DNA of 64,000 nt from contig OZ020616.1 in assembly GCA_963971575.1 (NCBI GenBank), positions 29,926,306 through 29,990,305 on the forward strand, given 5' to 3'. The position numbers and the translations under genes were made by a program. This DNA comes from Liopterus haemorrhoidalis. Taxonomy: Eukaryota > Arthropoda > Insecta > Coleoptera > Dytiscidae. Positions 1-11,049 of the stretch are shown piece after piece; positions within the stretch are counted from its first letter, which is position 1, and every line of letters begins with the position of its first letter. The notes beneath the pieces are model-generated. The model was not told the DNA's origin. It saw only the letters and a list, made by a program, of their open reading frames with translations, and ran no database searches.

Positions 1-638
1 TAATTCTGTATCTGTATCTGTATTTAGATATATTTTTTCTTAAGTATCTGTATCTGTTTCTAGATATTGTTTTAAATGTATCTATTACAACACTGATTAG
101 TTGTCATTCTTGGAGGCCTCACAAGTCAATTCTAACCCTTGGATTTGTCGATTAATAAATTATTTAAAAATTTATGCGGTAAGAATGGATCAAATGGATG
201 ACACAGCCAAATCACGTTGTTACAGCAACAGGACGTATGAAAGGGCCGGCAATTTCAGAAGTATGTAACTGGGTAAAAAATTCATGGTTAGCTGTAAAAA
301 AAGCACGATTATAAAGTCTTTTAGAAATGCGGTATAAATAACGCATTGGATGGTACAGAATATGAATTAGTTTTTGAAGACTGACAACAATAGATCAGAC
401 GAAAAGAATACGAACATTGATATTACCAAGACGGGTTATAGTACCGAGAGTGAAGATGACTTGAACGTTGCTGGTACAAGTTATCATAATAAAAATTAAG
501 TAATTGTGGATATTTTATAATGCATCTTAACATCCGGTGCTGTTTTTTGGTCCCAAAAATCCGGTAGTAAGTCTTACAAAAATCTCGAACCTTATTGTCA
601 GTTTCATTTATAGTAACCATTTTAAACTTTACTTCTTC
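1..638. other. Unassigned AT-rich tract
   Basis: No coding frame or RNA was recognised. The first 60 bases hold an imperfect CTGTAT-type short tandem repeat. Confidence 0.5.
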
Positions 639-772
639 AGGCCATTGTCAGTCGGGTTGACTTTTTCACATAAGTCCTCCATCTTGTTCAGTTAATTGTC
701 AGGTCTGTCCATGTGTTCTGTAACCAATACTAGTTAGATCTTCGGTTAGCTAATCTCTCAATTTCTGCGTTA
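639..772 (-). pseudogene. LINE ORF C-terminus relic
   Basis: On the minus strand the frame-shifted reading resembles the piece at 39833-39958, sharing the residues LTEDLTSIG. It is the last part of a non-LTR retrotransposon polyprotein of the endonuclease/reverse-transcriptase type. Internal stops show it is dead. A separate short repeat abuts its upstream side at 773. Confidence 0.6.
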
Positions 773-832
773 GGCGCAAATAGCCTTTGTTGCTGTGCGC
801 CAAAATTTTTAATTAACTAACTAACTAACTAA
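773..832 (-). repeat. Dispersed stem-loop repeat (GGCGCA...TGCGCC), copy 1
   Basis: The core reads, on the minus strand, GGCGCA then about 17 bases then TGCGCC, followed outward by an A/T run and a TTAG-type short tandem repeat. Three further copies lie at 25378, 48721 and 56375. It could be the end of a SINE or LINE; the family is not recognised. Confidence 0.6.
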
Positions 833-2328
833 TCTCGTCATCTCTAGTTAAATAATTTTTTTATCTACTTTTCAGTATGTTTACAGTTAATTATTTTATA
901 TTCATTTACGAATACTATAATTAATAGTAGCTTAAGAAAATCAATACATTTACTTACGCATAAAGAGCTAGAAAATTTTACTGATTTAATATTTTTGATA
1001 TTTATTTATATCTAATTTAGTTCATTTTAAGTGTTATTTTTTATTTAATATAAATTAATTTGAGTTTAGTAATTTTTTTTTAACACAGGTCCCTAACGTA
1101 GCTCCGTCACTGAGTAATAATATCTAACGTTAATCTTTAATATTTTTTCATTAAAAAGATCCTCGTTCCACGCTCGACTGTACGAAACTGCCATTTCTGT
1201 TATTTCAGGTACTTTAGAGTAGTAGTGACTAGAATTGACAATTCGTTCTGTTTCGTTGGAGCAGTTCCGTGTGCGAACGGTCTAAAGCTTCGTTTAAAAT
1301 AGATGTGCTGTGTATCCATAGCATAAAAATCACAGTACTCTGTTTAGAACAGTGAAAGTCTTTTGTCCTTTCTTTATGGATACTCTATGCATTAAGTTAT
1401 GGACCTATTATAAACTAGGTCTAAGTGTGTATACTACTTGTTACGTTCAGGCCGACCGCGTATGGTGTTACACTGAAAGTATTTGTTGGTGACGCAGGTA
1501 ACCAACGAGTAGCTTGCGAGTCAGTTCCAATGTTATTCAATTGGATTCTGCACACGGTGTTACTCCTTAGAAATCCATTCGCTACGCATTATTCACTAGT
1601 TCCTGGTACTTCACAAGCCGCGTCATCTTGCTATAGACAATTTACATTTCGATTAAAAACAGACGGATAAAATATACCGAAAAAATTAATATCTAGTTCA
1701 AACAATTCTATGTAAACTACCAATAACGTATTTAAACTACTCGTATCCAGCATAGTTTTTATTTTCGTTTGGTATATTTGAATATATTTAGATAAACGTA
1801 TGTCTATTATTTTATATGCAATACTTTCTCAGTGCTGGTTGGAAAAGAGGCTGAAGCAAAACAATAGTTCTTTTTCAACATCCGAACGAGTGGCATCGCT
1901 TAATTTTGATGAGCTTTTAGATTGGACCCTTTTTTAACCGTCGTCGGCCAAGTATAATCTCCTCAAATATACTCTAATTTCCGTCAGCTTCATCGCACTT
2001 GTCATTCATACTATAAAATATTTTCGAGAAGTAGAAATGACAAATTTTAAACATTAAATTTGTGGGGGAAGCGGAGAAATATCCTATTCCTTATTACTAC
2101 AAGCTACCAGAATACTCCAGGAAAGATTTGACATAAAAATCGGGGGGTGTGGGGCCCGGATAAAGATGAAACGCACCATATTAACATATGACACAAAATC
2201 AATTTATTTTGTAAATACTATTATCCTTATTCGATGATCATAAATTAGCAATTTCCTACGGTGGGCATTAAAAGTTCATTCAAATATAGTTTGATAATAA
2301 ATGATACGCTGCAAGAGATGCTATAGGC
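833..2328. other. Unassigned AT-rich tract
   Basis: No gene recognised. An 81-codon open frame at 1425-1670 on the plus strand resembles nothing known to me. A motif near 1330-1420, including the words CAGTGAAAGTC and CCTATTATAAA, is related to sequence at 7127-7250 and 53690-53770. Confidence 0.4.
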
Positions 2329-2992
2329 CAGGGCTGTTCAACCTTTTTGTATTTGGGATTTACTTTTTTATATATATTGTAACTGCGATCGACCAGAACG
2401 CGTAGCCGGCCACCAGAGGCCCCCCTCCCGGTGGCATGGAGTATCCTCCCGTGTGAGCGGGTTCTCCAAGAAAATTTGATCAAATGCATTACATATTGCA
2501 ATTTTAAAGCTGTTTTACATGTAATTGTATCCTAACATGCAAAACAAAAATTAAAAAAAAAAGTTAATGGAGATTCTTCATAGGCTTGAAGGGCCTATGA
2601 ACTGGGCTGCACTTTTAACCCGACGGTTAACACATTAAAAAATGATTTATTTGTTTTTCAGTTTTGTTGGTTAGGCTATGTTAAGATAATGTTTTCTTTT
2701 TCGGTGTATTTTTATAAATTAATGGCTTTTTGATATGCGATCATCTTCGTTACTGAAAATTTAGGAAAATTATGAATTACATGCGCCAGGCCATCATCTT
2801 GCCAGTCACTTGTCTCACTCTAGCAAACGTAAGCGATTGCGCGGACGTTTACTTTTAGCGCGAATTTTTAATTGTTAGTTTATATTTATAAAATGTATTT
2901 TTAAGTACATGGAAGCGAGAAAAACTAAAGATCTACTTAAAATCACGCCACGATTGATCGGTAGATCGCGATCGACTGGTTGGGCAGCACTG
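2329..2992. mobile_element. hAT-type non-autonomous element
   Basis: It begins CAGGGCTGTTCAACC and ends with the inverted form GGTTGGGCAGCACTG, matching the general hAT terminus. The flanking 8-mers CTATAGGC and CTATAAGA agree at 6 of 8 positions, as expected for a decayed hAT target duplication. No transposase reading was found in the interior. Confidence 0.65.
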
Positions 2993-3003
2993 CTATAAGA
3001 AAC

Positions 3004-3028
3004 CGCTTATAGCAGTGCTATAAGCGGA
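3004..3028. repeat. Near-perfect 25-bp palindrome
   Basis: Two 12-base arms, CCGCTTATAGCA and its complement, surround a single G. It lies a few bases outside the hAT right end, and its inner word CTATAAG repeats the hAT target sequence, so it may derive from an excision or repair event. Confidence 0.8.
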
Positions 3029-3640
3029 CCGAAAAGTTACTGTATTTCCAAATCTAGTAACTTTTATCGATTGATTGAAGCTTTTGATCGTTTTGTTTAG
3101 TAAAAACCAAAAGTTTGACATATATCAAGCCTATATGTTCAAATAGTAAACAATTAGTATTTAATAACACCTTGTGCAAATCAACCAGTTACCACATTGG
3201 TCAATTGGATATGTCAAATATGTATACTATATCCTATAATTGATATATACCACATACCGCAATTACAGGAAACGTTAAATGCCTTAAGTACAGCTTTTAG
3301 GACGGTAAGGGTTGCTAGTGGTTTCATTGTGGTGCATATATACACAGATAAGTCTTAAGACTTGTCTGAACGTTTAAATGCGGTCAGTTACACTTTCTAA
3401 GAAAACCGATGGCACATTTAGAAATGTGCTTGGTATGACACAAGTAATCAGTTGACGTTAAGCAATATCCTGGATAGTTGTGAACGTATCAATGAACACA
3501 AAATAAACATAAAGGAGCAACGTGGAACATGAAGGAATCGGATTTTATGACAACAATTTTTCGTTTAGGTCTGGGTGCGTGCTATAAGTGTGAACAATGG
3601 ACACTATTGACTGGAACATCGAACGCCCATTTTTAGGTTT
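3029..3640. other. Unassigned AT-rich tract
   Basis: Nothing recognisable on either strand. Confidence 0.4.
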
Positions 3641-3652
3641 TTGTAGGTATGA

Positions 3653-3674
3653 CCTGTCTGTCTGTCTGTCTGTT
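3653..3674. repeat. (TGTC)n microsatellite
   Basis: Five to six tandem TGTC units. A similar tetranucleotide run (GACA)n lies at 45300-45330 in another dispersed repeat. Confidence 0.9.
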
Positions 3675-4066
3675 AGGAAAAATACTAAAACATCTAAAAA
3701 ACATATCCCCCTAAAAATATAAAAAATAAGTGCTCATCGAAAAAAATTTTTTTTTTAAATTCTGAGTAGGGTATTAAATGAAAGCCCTTAGTACGTGAAT
3801 TAACGATCAAAATTTTATTTTTGCAAAATACATTATTTTGATGCAATTTTTGACAAAATTGTGCAAAAAAAAATTTGTCCCATACCCTGTAGCCCAGATG
3901 GTTTAAACTAAAAATCTGAAAAAAATCAAATTAATATACATTGGTGTGACCCGGAATAGTACAACAGGAATTTTTGATCAGATTATGTTTTCGGAAAATT
4001 ACTTTCATTTTTTGTGTTTTTAACTAAAATATGTTGAATATTTAATTCGCTATGTAACACACCAGA

Positions 4067-4152
4067 TCAGTAGCTCTAGTAGCGTAGTTGGTTTTGTCGT
4101 GCGCTCAATAATGTAACTTAATTTGTAAACTAGAGTTCGAATCCTGTTAATT
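4067..4152 (+). repeat. tRNA-derived SINE head, degenerate
   Basis: An A-box-like TAGCGTAGTTGG is followed about 50 bases later by a B-box-like GAGTTCGAATCC, the internal RNA polymerase III promoter layout. The spacing is too long and the arms do not fold as a cloverleaf, so a SINE head is more likely than a tRNA gene. A T-rich tail follows. Confidence 0.5.
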
Positions 4153-4282
4153 TTATTTTTTCTGTTTTTTTTTTGCATTTTTATTTTGTTTAAATTATTT
4201 TGTCAAAATTCTAGTTATATTTTGGTAAATGTTGCATTTAATTTTTAAAAGCGTAAATTTAATAACCAGTGTGAAGTGTTAC

Positions 4283-4562
4283 AATTATAATTTAATTCTA
4301 TGTTTGACGAAATCAGAGGGCTTATGATTTAAGTAACCAATGGAAGCCATAGGCGCAATTTTCAAAATCTTAATGAACCTTGCTATATAAAAAAAAAAAT
4401 ACTGCACATGTTTAGAAACTTAAATAATGGTATTAGACATTCGAATTAAAATTCATAAAAAAATATTTTGACATAAAATTTGTTTTGGCATCCCAATCAT
4501 CATTTAGTTACTAAATACCTGCAAAACCCAGAAATGTGTGAAAATTCACACTTAACATCAAT
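4283..4562 (+). repeat. Dispersed repeat X, copy 1
   Basis: About 280 bases align closely with 28144-28410, sharing for example TTTTGGCATCCCAA and CTAAATACCTGCAAAACCC. The right part holds the inverted pair GTGTGAAAATTCACAC. No coding trace was found and the family is not known to me. Confidence 0.8.
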
Positions 4563-4624
4563 TTTTTTTTTTTTTACTTGCTGATTAATTTCCCGATCCC
4601 TACCCTTTTAAACCAATTTTGTCT

Positions 4625-4665
4625 GCTGAGCCCCCCCTCCCTCGAAGACAAATTCCAGGTTGCGC
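4625..4665. repeat. DNA-transposon end relic (GTTGCGCGCTGG)
   Basis: CTGAGCCCCCCCTCCCTC followed by GGTTGCGCGCTGG matches the layout at 58740-58812. It looks like the right end of an hAT-like family with terminus CARGCGCGCAAC. The rest of the element was not found. Confidence 0.4.
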
Positions 4666-5399
4666 GCTGGTTTGCTGTATTTCTGTAACAAATCATATTT
4701 TGAATGTTACCTCCTCATGTTGATTTCAACAATAACTTAATGGAATAATATAGAAATAAGGCTAGACGATAAATTGCTATTATTTTGTACTGTTGCTGTC
4801 TCCAGTTTGATACACAGTAACCAGTATTTAAGTAATTATTAAAATTTCTGAAAAAAGTGAGTTGTGTGTTTTGTAACATGCAGATACAATTATTTATTCT
4901 TTTATCATTGTTCAGATATAAATTTGATATTTATGTAAATTATACACACTTTGTGCACAAACATTAAATTATCTTTTTTTTTTTGAAAACTGACAACACT
5001 CTCACATTATGAAATTAATTATAACTTTATGATTTTAAAAATTTGAAATCCTAAATGTCATAATGTTTAATAAAATATTTAGTCAGACAATATACCAACA
5101 CGCAAATTATTTATTTAAAACATTTATATTAAAAATAATGGCACATATACTTTACCTTTCTACGTCATTGTACAGCAAGGTCGTCAAATAATTTTTACGC
5201 GTATATTCACTTACAATTTCTATACTCACGCCATATTCCCATTACTAAGTTTGTGGCGTGTTCTCAAATCAGAACTCGATTATGATTATTTAATTTATTA
5301 CTTTGTTCAATTGTAATTTAAGCATTAGATATTTGGTTTCTGCATTCATTTGTATGTTGGTCAAATAGGAGTTGGCTACTGATATCCTGTGGTCTAGAT
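4666..5399. other. Unassigned AT-rich tract
   Basis: No gene or bounded repeat was seen. Confidence 0.4.
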
Positions 5400-5490
5400 C
5401 AGCGGTTCTTAAACTTATGTAGTCCGCGGACCCCCTCTTGAACAACATTTCTTTTTGCGGACACCATACCAACCCTAGGCATTTTACGTC
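5400..5490. mobile_element. hAT left end, truncated
   Basis: Begins CAGCGGTTCTTAAAC, then GTCCGCGGACCCCCTC, typical of an hAT terminus. No matching right end follows within 1.5 kb, so only one end remains. Confidence 0.55.
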
Positions 5491-5847
5491 GTTCTTGAGA
5501 CTTAATTTCTGGCTCAATAATCTCATAGGCACTACGTTATAATAAATATTGGTACAAATATATCCCTGGTTATTTTAAAAAATGGTCTTAGGCATTTATA
5601 GAGATGTACATTTTTATTAGCATATAGAATAAGAAACATAAAATGAATAAAAATAGTAGTAAATAGAATTAAGAAACGAGCCAAAACTTGGCGTTTATTG
5701 ATGGTGGACTATTAATTTTCATTAAATCCTAAACCAAAAAAAGTCTTAACCTTAAAATCCTAAACAATTACCGCTTGTTTGCGTTTTTTACGTCTTCGCT
5801 TACTATATTCTATTGGAACAGATTTTTAACGAAATTTAAAAAAATAT

Positions 5848-5890
5848 GTGTAGTGTGAATTTTCACATATTTCAGGGTTTTGTAGATATC
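5848..5890 (-). repeat. Dispersed repeat X, fragment (copy 3)
   Basis: The complement of TGTAGTGTGAATTTTCACAT and CAGGGTTTTGTAG matches the right end of the repeats at 4283-4562 and 28144-28410. Confidence 0.6.
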
Positions 5891-6537
5891 TAACAAGTGA
5901 CAACAAATTATGGATACATATTGTTAAAAACCATAAAATTCGAATAACTTTTAAAAAAATGATCCACGTGTTTCCATCTAGGGAATTACAAGGCTATTTA
6001 ATTACGAGATTATTTACCCAGTTTTACAGTTATATTTGGTAGCACGGTATTGCAAAAATATTTTCCGAAAAGAAATCGGTTCAGAACATTACTTAGAATT
6101 TTTTAGGATTTTTATTTTATCCCCTCTGGGTTACTGAGTGTGGGACAATATTATAATAGCATAATTTAAAAAAATATCGTGTTATAATAAATATATTTTA
6201 AAAAACTACTTTTCGGTTTTTAATCAACGTGTTAAGAGCTTTTTTGATGCTTCACGATAAATTTTCAAACCATAAATAATATTTTGAACTGCACAAAAAT
6301 TCCATATTTTTTCGCAATCCCTAATTTGATCAACAATTACTGTTTTCTATCCCGGTTTCTGTCAGTGTATGCAAAATTTAAAAAAAATCAGAGTTTAAGA
6401 CTAAGACTAACCTTTCTGGGAAATAGGCTGGGTGCAAAAAAAATATAAAATATTTGATTGAACAAAAATAAAATGTTGCTGGATTATCTATAGTAAAACT
6501 TGAGTTCTTCAGTTCTGAAAACTAAAAGTCTCACTTT

Positions 6538-6572
6538 AACTACTGAAGATGGGTACCGTAACCGAAATGTAG
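6538..6572 (+). repeat. ACTAC/GTAGT hairpin around CTGAAGATGG...CCGAAA
   Basis: A 5-base stem, ACTAC with GTAGT, encloses TGAAGATGGGTACC and CCGAAAT. Similar words occur at the ends of some retroelements, and a Penelope-like fragment lies at 50.4 kb. The family assignment is only a guess. Confidence 0.35.
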
Positions 6573-7123
6573 TGACAGTAAAATAATTTGTGAAGTAATA
6601 GTATATTCTCTTCCAACCGAGTCACAGACTCTACTTTCTCCACAACAACCAGAAAAAAAAAAAAAATTAACAAACAATTATTTTAACAAACGTTTCAACT
6701 TAACAAATAATTTATATTACATCTATACATATTACCAAATTAATCAATTAATTAAACTTATTTTTTATTTATTATTTGTTTAATTTTAATTTAATTTGCC
6801 GTACATCGGCCACTATTTAGGTACTTTTTATGTTGCATTTATTTAATGTAAACATTGCATATACTTTAATGTAACCCTACAAAGACAAATGAAAACAAGC
6901 ATAGAATAGTTATTCCATAACAAGTGATGGAATGAAATACACGCAAAATGCATAAGAAGATAAGTGCTTTAGAATAACATTCCAACTCTAATGTTAGAAG
7001 ATTAACTTTCTGGAGTCAAAATTTGTTTTAGAATTGGTAAATTCTATAGTGGTCGTGGAGAAAGAATATTTTTAATTTTACCTCATCCTAAACTTCACGT
7101 TAACTCTACAATTAATATTTATC

Positions 7124-7172
7124 TTTGTTCTGTTTATTATAAAAAAATATTCGTATTATAAACAGAACAGTG
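7124..7172. repeat. Inverted repeat GTTCTGTTTAT/ATAAACAGAAC
   Basis: GTTCTGTTTATTATAA is followed, after a 10-base loop, by TTATAAACAGAAC and CAGTGATA. A diverged copy at 53690-53745 keeps CTGTTTATTATAAA and AGCAGAACAGTGATA, so this is part of a dispersed repeat. Confidence 0.65.
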
Positions 7173-8365
7173 ATAGTCCTTTATTTCATCTTCATGCCAT
7201 TCAATGTGCTTATGTTGTGTGCCTATTATAAACCAGGCTTTAAGACATGGCATTTTAGGTTAAATTGCTAAAAAGTTAAAACTAGATTCGCATCGTTTCT
7301 GCGACATGAAATGTAAAATTTTAACCATATTTTACCTACAAAACAAAGGCTTTAATCATCTTTTCTAATTTCTGTTTATCTTATCGCATGAAGTATGTTA
7401 TTTAACATAGCATAACTGAATGTGAATTTATATCTGGAATTCGAAATAATTTAAAATACAATTTAAAGCGATTATTTCAGTTCCAGTTTGACATATACTG
7501 CCGTTACTTATATTGCCCTAACGTTACATTCTATTATTTACAAACTATATAAGAACTATTTTTACGCGTCATAAATTTGCAGAAAATACTTATTCATTCC
7601 ATTAATTTGAACGTTTACTGCTATTTCGTTTTGATTAATTTTTTTTTATTCTCTTGTTTCAGGTGAGTGTCCTTATTATATCTACTTATTATTCGCTTGA
7701 GTTATCCTGCTACAAGCGGTAAGTATTTTATTTGGCTATTAAAGGATTTTTATTTCTACGACAGAAGATATTATTTTCGCTGCTTTAACAGAGTATTATT
7801 TCTTCTCGGAATAATATAGTTGTAACATGTTCGTGTTTTGTAATTCCAATTTTCGAAAATTGTTGTGGTATTAAAATGCTAAAAATGCATGCAATAAAAT
7901 GAATTTATTTAGAAAATTATATGAAGAAACGTTTATGACAGCTACAATAAAATTTCAACTTATTTCAGCAAAAATATAATTGATCGTAATTCAATACACG
8001 CAAGGTCTTTATAATATTTCATCTCTCAATAATAACTTAATTAAGCATATCTTAATAATAACCCAGTTTATATGAGAATTTATAATTTTAAAATAATTAT
8101 CTGTGATAACTTTAAATAAATACAATATTATAAAGAAATAGAACAAATACTCGGTTGGTTCCACTAAGTTTTATTCAATCTCACTCGATACTAGTATTTA
8201 TAGTCATTATGTCATTGTCAAGAGTTTATTTCTAATTATCTGAAAATCTGAGAAAAAGTATTATAATAGTTTACAATTAAATGTAATAAAGAACATGCGC
8301 CTTACAAATTCAGAAAAATTAACACGTTCAAGGGAGGATAACAGAATAGTTTTACCAGTTGCATA

Positions 8366-8559
8366 TCATGAGTTCAAAATCAAATTACATAAGGGTTGGC
8401 TATGAAAAATAAAATAATTTCTACTGCAAGCTTTATATAACAATATAAACTTATGACAACAACAACAGTGATGACAGTTAATTAATTTTTAAGCTTGCTG
8501 TTGACATTCTTTTTATTTTCCATAGCCAACCCTTATGTAACTTCTTTTTGAACACATGG
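8366..8559. mobile_element. MITE with TA target duplication
   Basis: Inverted ends of about 45 bases: TCATGAGTTCAAAAT then TTACATAAGGGTTGGCTATG, mirrored at 8510-8559. TA dinucleotides flank it at 8364-8365 and 8560-8561, pointing to a Tc1/mariner-type mover. The outer end has diverged more than the inner one. There is no coding capacity. Confidence 0.75.
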
Positions 8560-8825
8560 TATAAATTTGAAATTGTAAAATTAAATTTGTAAGAATCTAT
8601 GCATCATAATTTATAGTGAATTATTATCTATCCAATAGGATTATATGTAAAGAAAATTGTTATGTAATTGTAAATAAACAAATTTCCTTATAGACGCCAT
8701 CATGTAAACCATTCAACACATATTTGCGTTCGATGCGGCAAAGTACTACGGGTAAAAATAATTTCATTTTTGTAAAGAACACATGTACCAAGTGGATTAC
8801 CATTAAGTATAATAATTTTGACGAA

Positions 8826-9016
8826 ACTCCTGAACTATGAACAATCATGTAAAAAAAAATGTTGACGTGTTATTTGAACATTTCTACACTACACTATATA
8901 AATATATAAGTTATTTGAAACACACAAATATATTTAAAAATTTAGAAAAAATAGTTTTGTTATAACTATTATTAAGTTATTGAGCGATACCATTTCTATA
9001 GTAATTTTTTTTACAG
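8826..9016 (+). repeat. Old tandem duplication, left unit
   Basis: Contains CTGAACTATGAACAATCATG, TTATTTGAAACACACAAATA and AAGTTATTGAGCGATA, all repeated in the same order about 300 bases downstream (9130-9375) with substitutions and small indels. Confidence 0.7.
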
Positions 9017-9129
9017 ACGACGCCGGCAATACGAAAACATTGTTTTAACACGCGTTTTGTCACAGGCGTCATTGTGATGTACGTCGTTTGCTGAAAATTA
9101 GACTTTACAACATTTTTTTATAAGAAGGT

Positions 9130-9375
9130 TCTGAACTATAAACAATCATGTCGACAAAATATTGACGTATTATTTGTAAAATTCCTACACAAAACTATAT
9201 AGGTATAAAAGTTATTTGAAACGCGCAAATATTTATTTATTTATTTAGAAAGTAGCTCTATATACATAAATTAACAATTAATTATTTTAAAAATGATAGA
9301 AAATTGTTGCCTGATTATTTATTATCAAGTTATTGAGCGATAACATTTTTACAGCAATTTTTTCTACAATTAAGA
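9130..9375 (+). repeat. Old tandem duplication, right unit
   Basis: Carries the same ordered words as the left unit (CTGAACTATAAACAATCATG, TTATTTGAAACGCGCAAATA, AAGTTATTGAGCGATA), with extra ATTT units and an A/T-rich expansion in the middle. Confidence 0.7.
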
Positions 9376-9379
9376 ATAT

Positions 9380-11047
9380 CCTATTAGATCAGGGAACGGA
9401 ATCGCCGGTTCGTGGTACGAATACGGCCGCCAATAAGAAAATATAATGTTTACTTTTCTTATCCAGCGTATCCAGCACCCTACTGATGCAGACTTCTTAC
9501 TCACTAGGTGTATTTATGCCGATGTAAATAAGTGTAAACCGGCTCAAACAAGAACTTAAGATAGTAAAATATAAAAATTACAAAAGGAAGTATAGCTCGT
9601 CAAAATTTTTGTTACTGAATGCTGCCAGCGCGTATAAATTAAAAAGAAAACATGTTACTGAAAGCGGGGCGCGACGTAACCTCCGGTTGTCAAACTCTGT
9701 ACTAGATAGATAAAAATTTTCAGCAAATTTTGATGCATAGATTGTTACTAATTTTATTTCGGATTGTTAGGTTTGTATAAGAAACTTATAATCTGTGGGG
9801 ACTTTACGTATCATTAAGAGAAATACTTTACTTGACGTTAAATGATGAATTATAAATTTCCATTTGGTCATTCATCAAAGAGATTCCGGAATTAGTATGT
9901 TCTTGTATTTCTGAAAATTCTATCTAGGCCAAGTATGGTCAAACTACGGCATGTGAGGTATATATATATATATATATGTGGACAACGTGGTCATGAATTT
10001 TTCTTCGTTTTTTGATTTTTTAGATTTTATTTATTTTTTACTCGCTCGTTGGATCATTTGCATTTCCTTTTTCTTTTTTTTTAAATATATTGAATAGTCG
10101 TCAGTTTAATTTTGTGAAACTCAGTTATACTTAAGAGGTTGAAAAAAAAACATTGTTTTTTGTTTTACTAACTTTTATTTTAACTGACTGCAGTTTCGGC
10201 TCACATCATTTTTTTTTTTTAATTAGGATTTCTTGGTTATACTTATGAAACGCTAAAAATCATTGGAAAAGTGGAAATTGACATCAATGACTTTTTCCTT
10301 TAAAATCTACTCTATTATTAGTAATGATAGCTGTGGACACTTAACGGAAACTGGATGAACGATCATTCTTCATAGTTGACGTAATAATAATTGAAATAAT
10401 AGTGTTTATAGTTCCGGGCTAAACCCGATTTGATTGCACACTTTATTTATGTAATAAGCTGTCATCAGTTATCAGTATTTGAGGCCCTTTGTGGTGTTTC
10501 TAGTGGTAGCTTCCACGTAGAAAGTCACGTAAACATATCTTAAACGTATATTATATTATAGAAAACATAATATTCAATTTCTATCTACATGCAGATTTTG
10601 CTAATCATTTGGCCCGTATTTATCGTTTTCTGGGGGGATGGGACGTAATTATTTTCTTGCCGGGTCCGGAATTATTGAATTACTGGGGCCCGGGCTCTTT
10701 TTCTCGGAGTCACTGCTTACCTTTTCGTAGGCCCGAGGTGCTCCAGTTTTGCGATCCGCTTAATGCAAACTCAAAATGAATAATTGTACATAAACTAAAA
10801 TAGTTATAGAAAGATAAAATAGATAAATATAAAAATATATAAATTTGAGAACAAAAAACGCATAAGGGTTTGGAATAAAACACTTAAAACAGTATACTCG
10901 AGGGAGGGGCAAGTGTCTCCTCTTGCTCTTTACTGCAAGTAAGGATCACTAAAAATCACTCATTTATTTGTATTTTGCCGTTTCAGTCTATCCTTGATCT
11001 CGTAATACATAATTGCTTTAATTTTTGTGAATCCATATTTTCAGAAA
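9380..11047. other. Unassigned tract with GC-rich patch
   Basis: No gene recognised. A GC-rich stretch at about 10610-10760, including GGGGCCCGGGC, stands out from the AT-rich surroundings and is probably a transposon remnant without identifiable ends. Confidence 0.4.
9959..9978. repeat. (TA)n microsatellite
   Basis: About ten TA units in a row. Confidence 0.9.
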
Positions 11048-11049
11048 TA

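Larger units (their letters stand above)
5491..8363. other. Mostly unassigned AT-rich tract
   Basis: No gene recognised. It holds a minus-strand fragment of repeat X (about 5848-5890), a hairpin motif at 6538-6572 and a palindrome at 7124-7172, listed separately. Confidence 0.4.

Noticed and set aside
4067..4152. Functional tRNA gene
   Set aside because: The A and B boxes are too far apart and no acceptor or anticodon stem forms.
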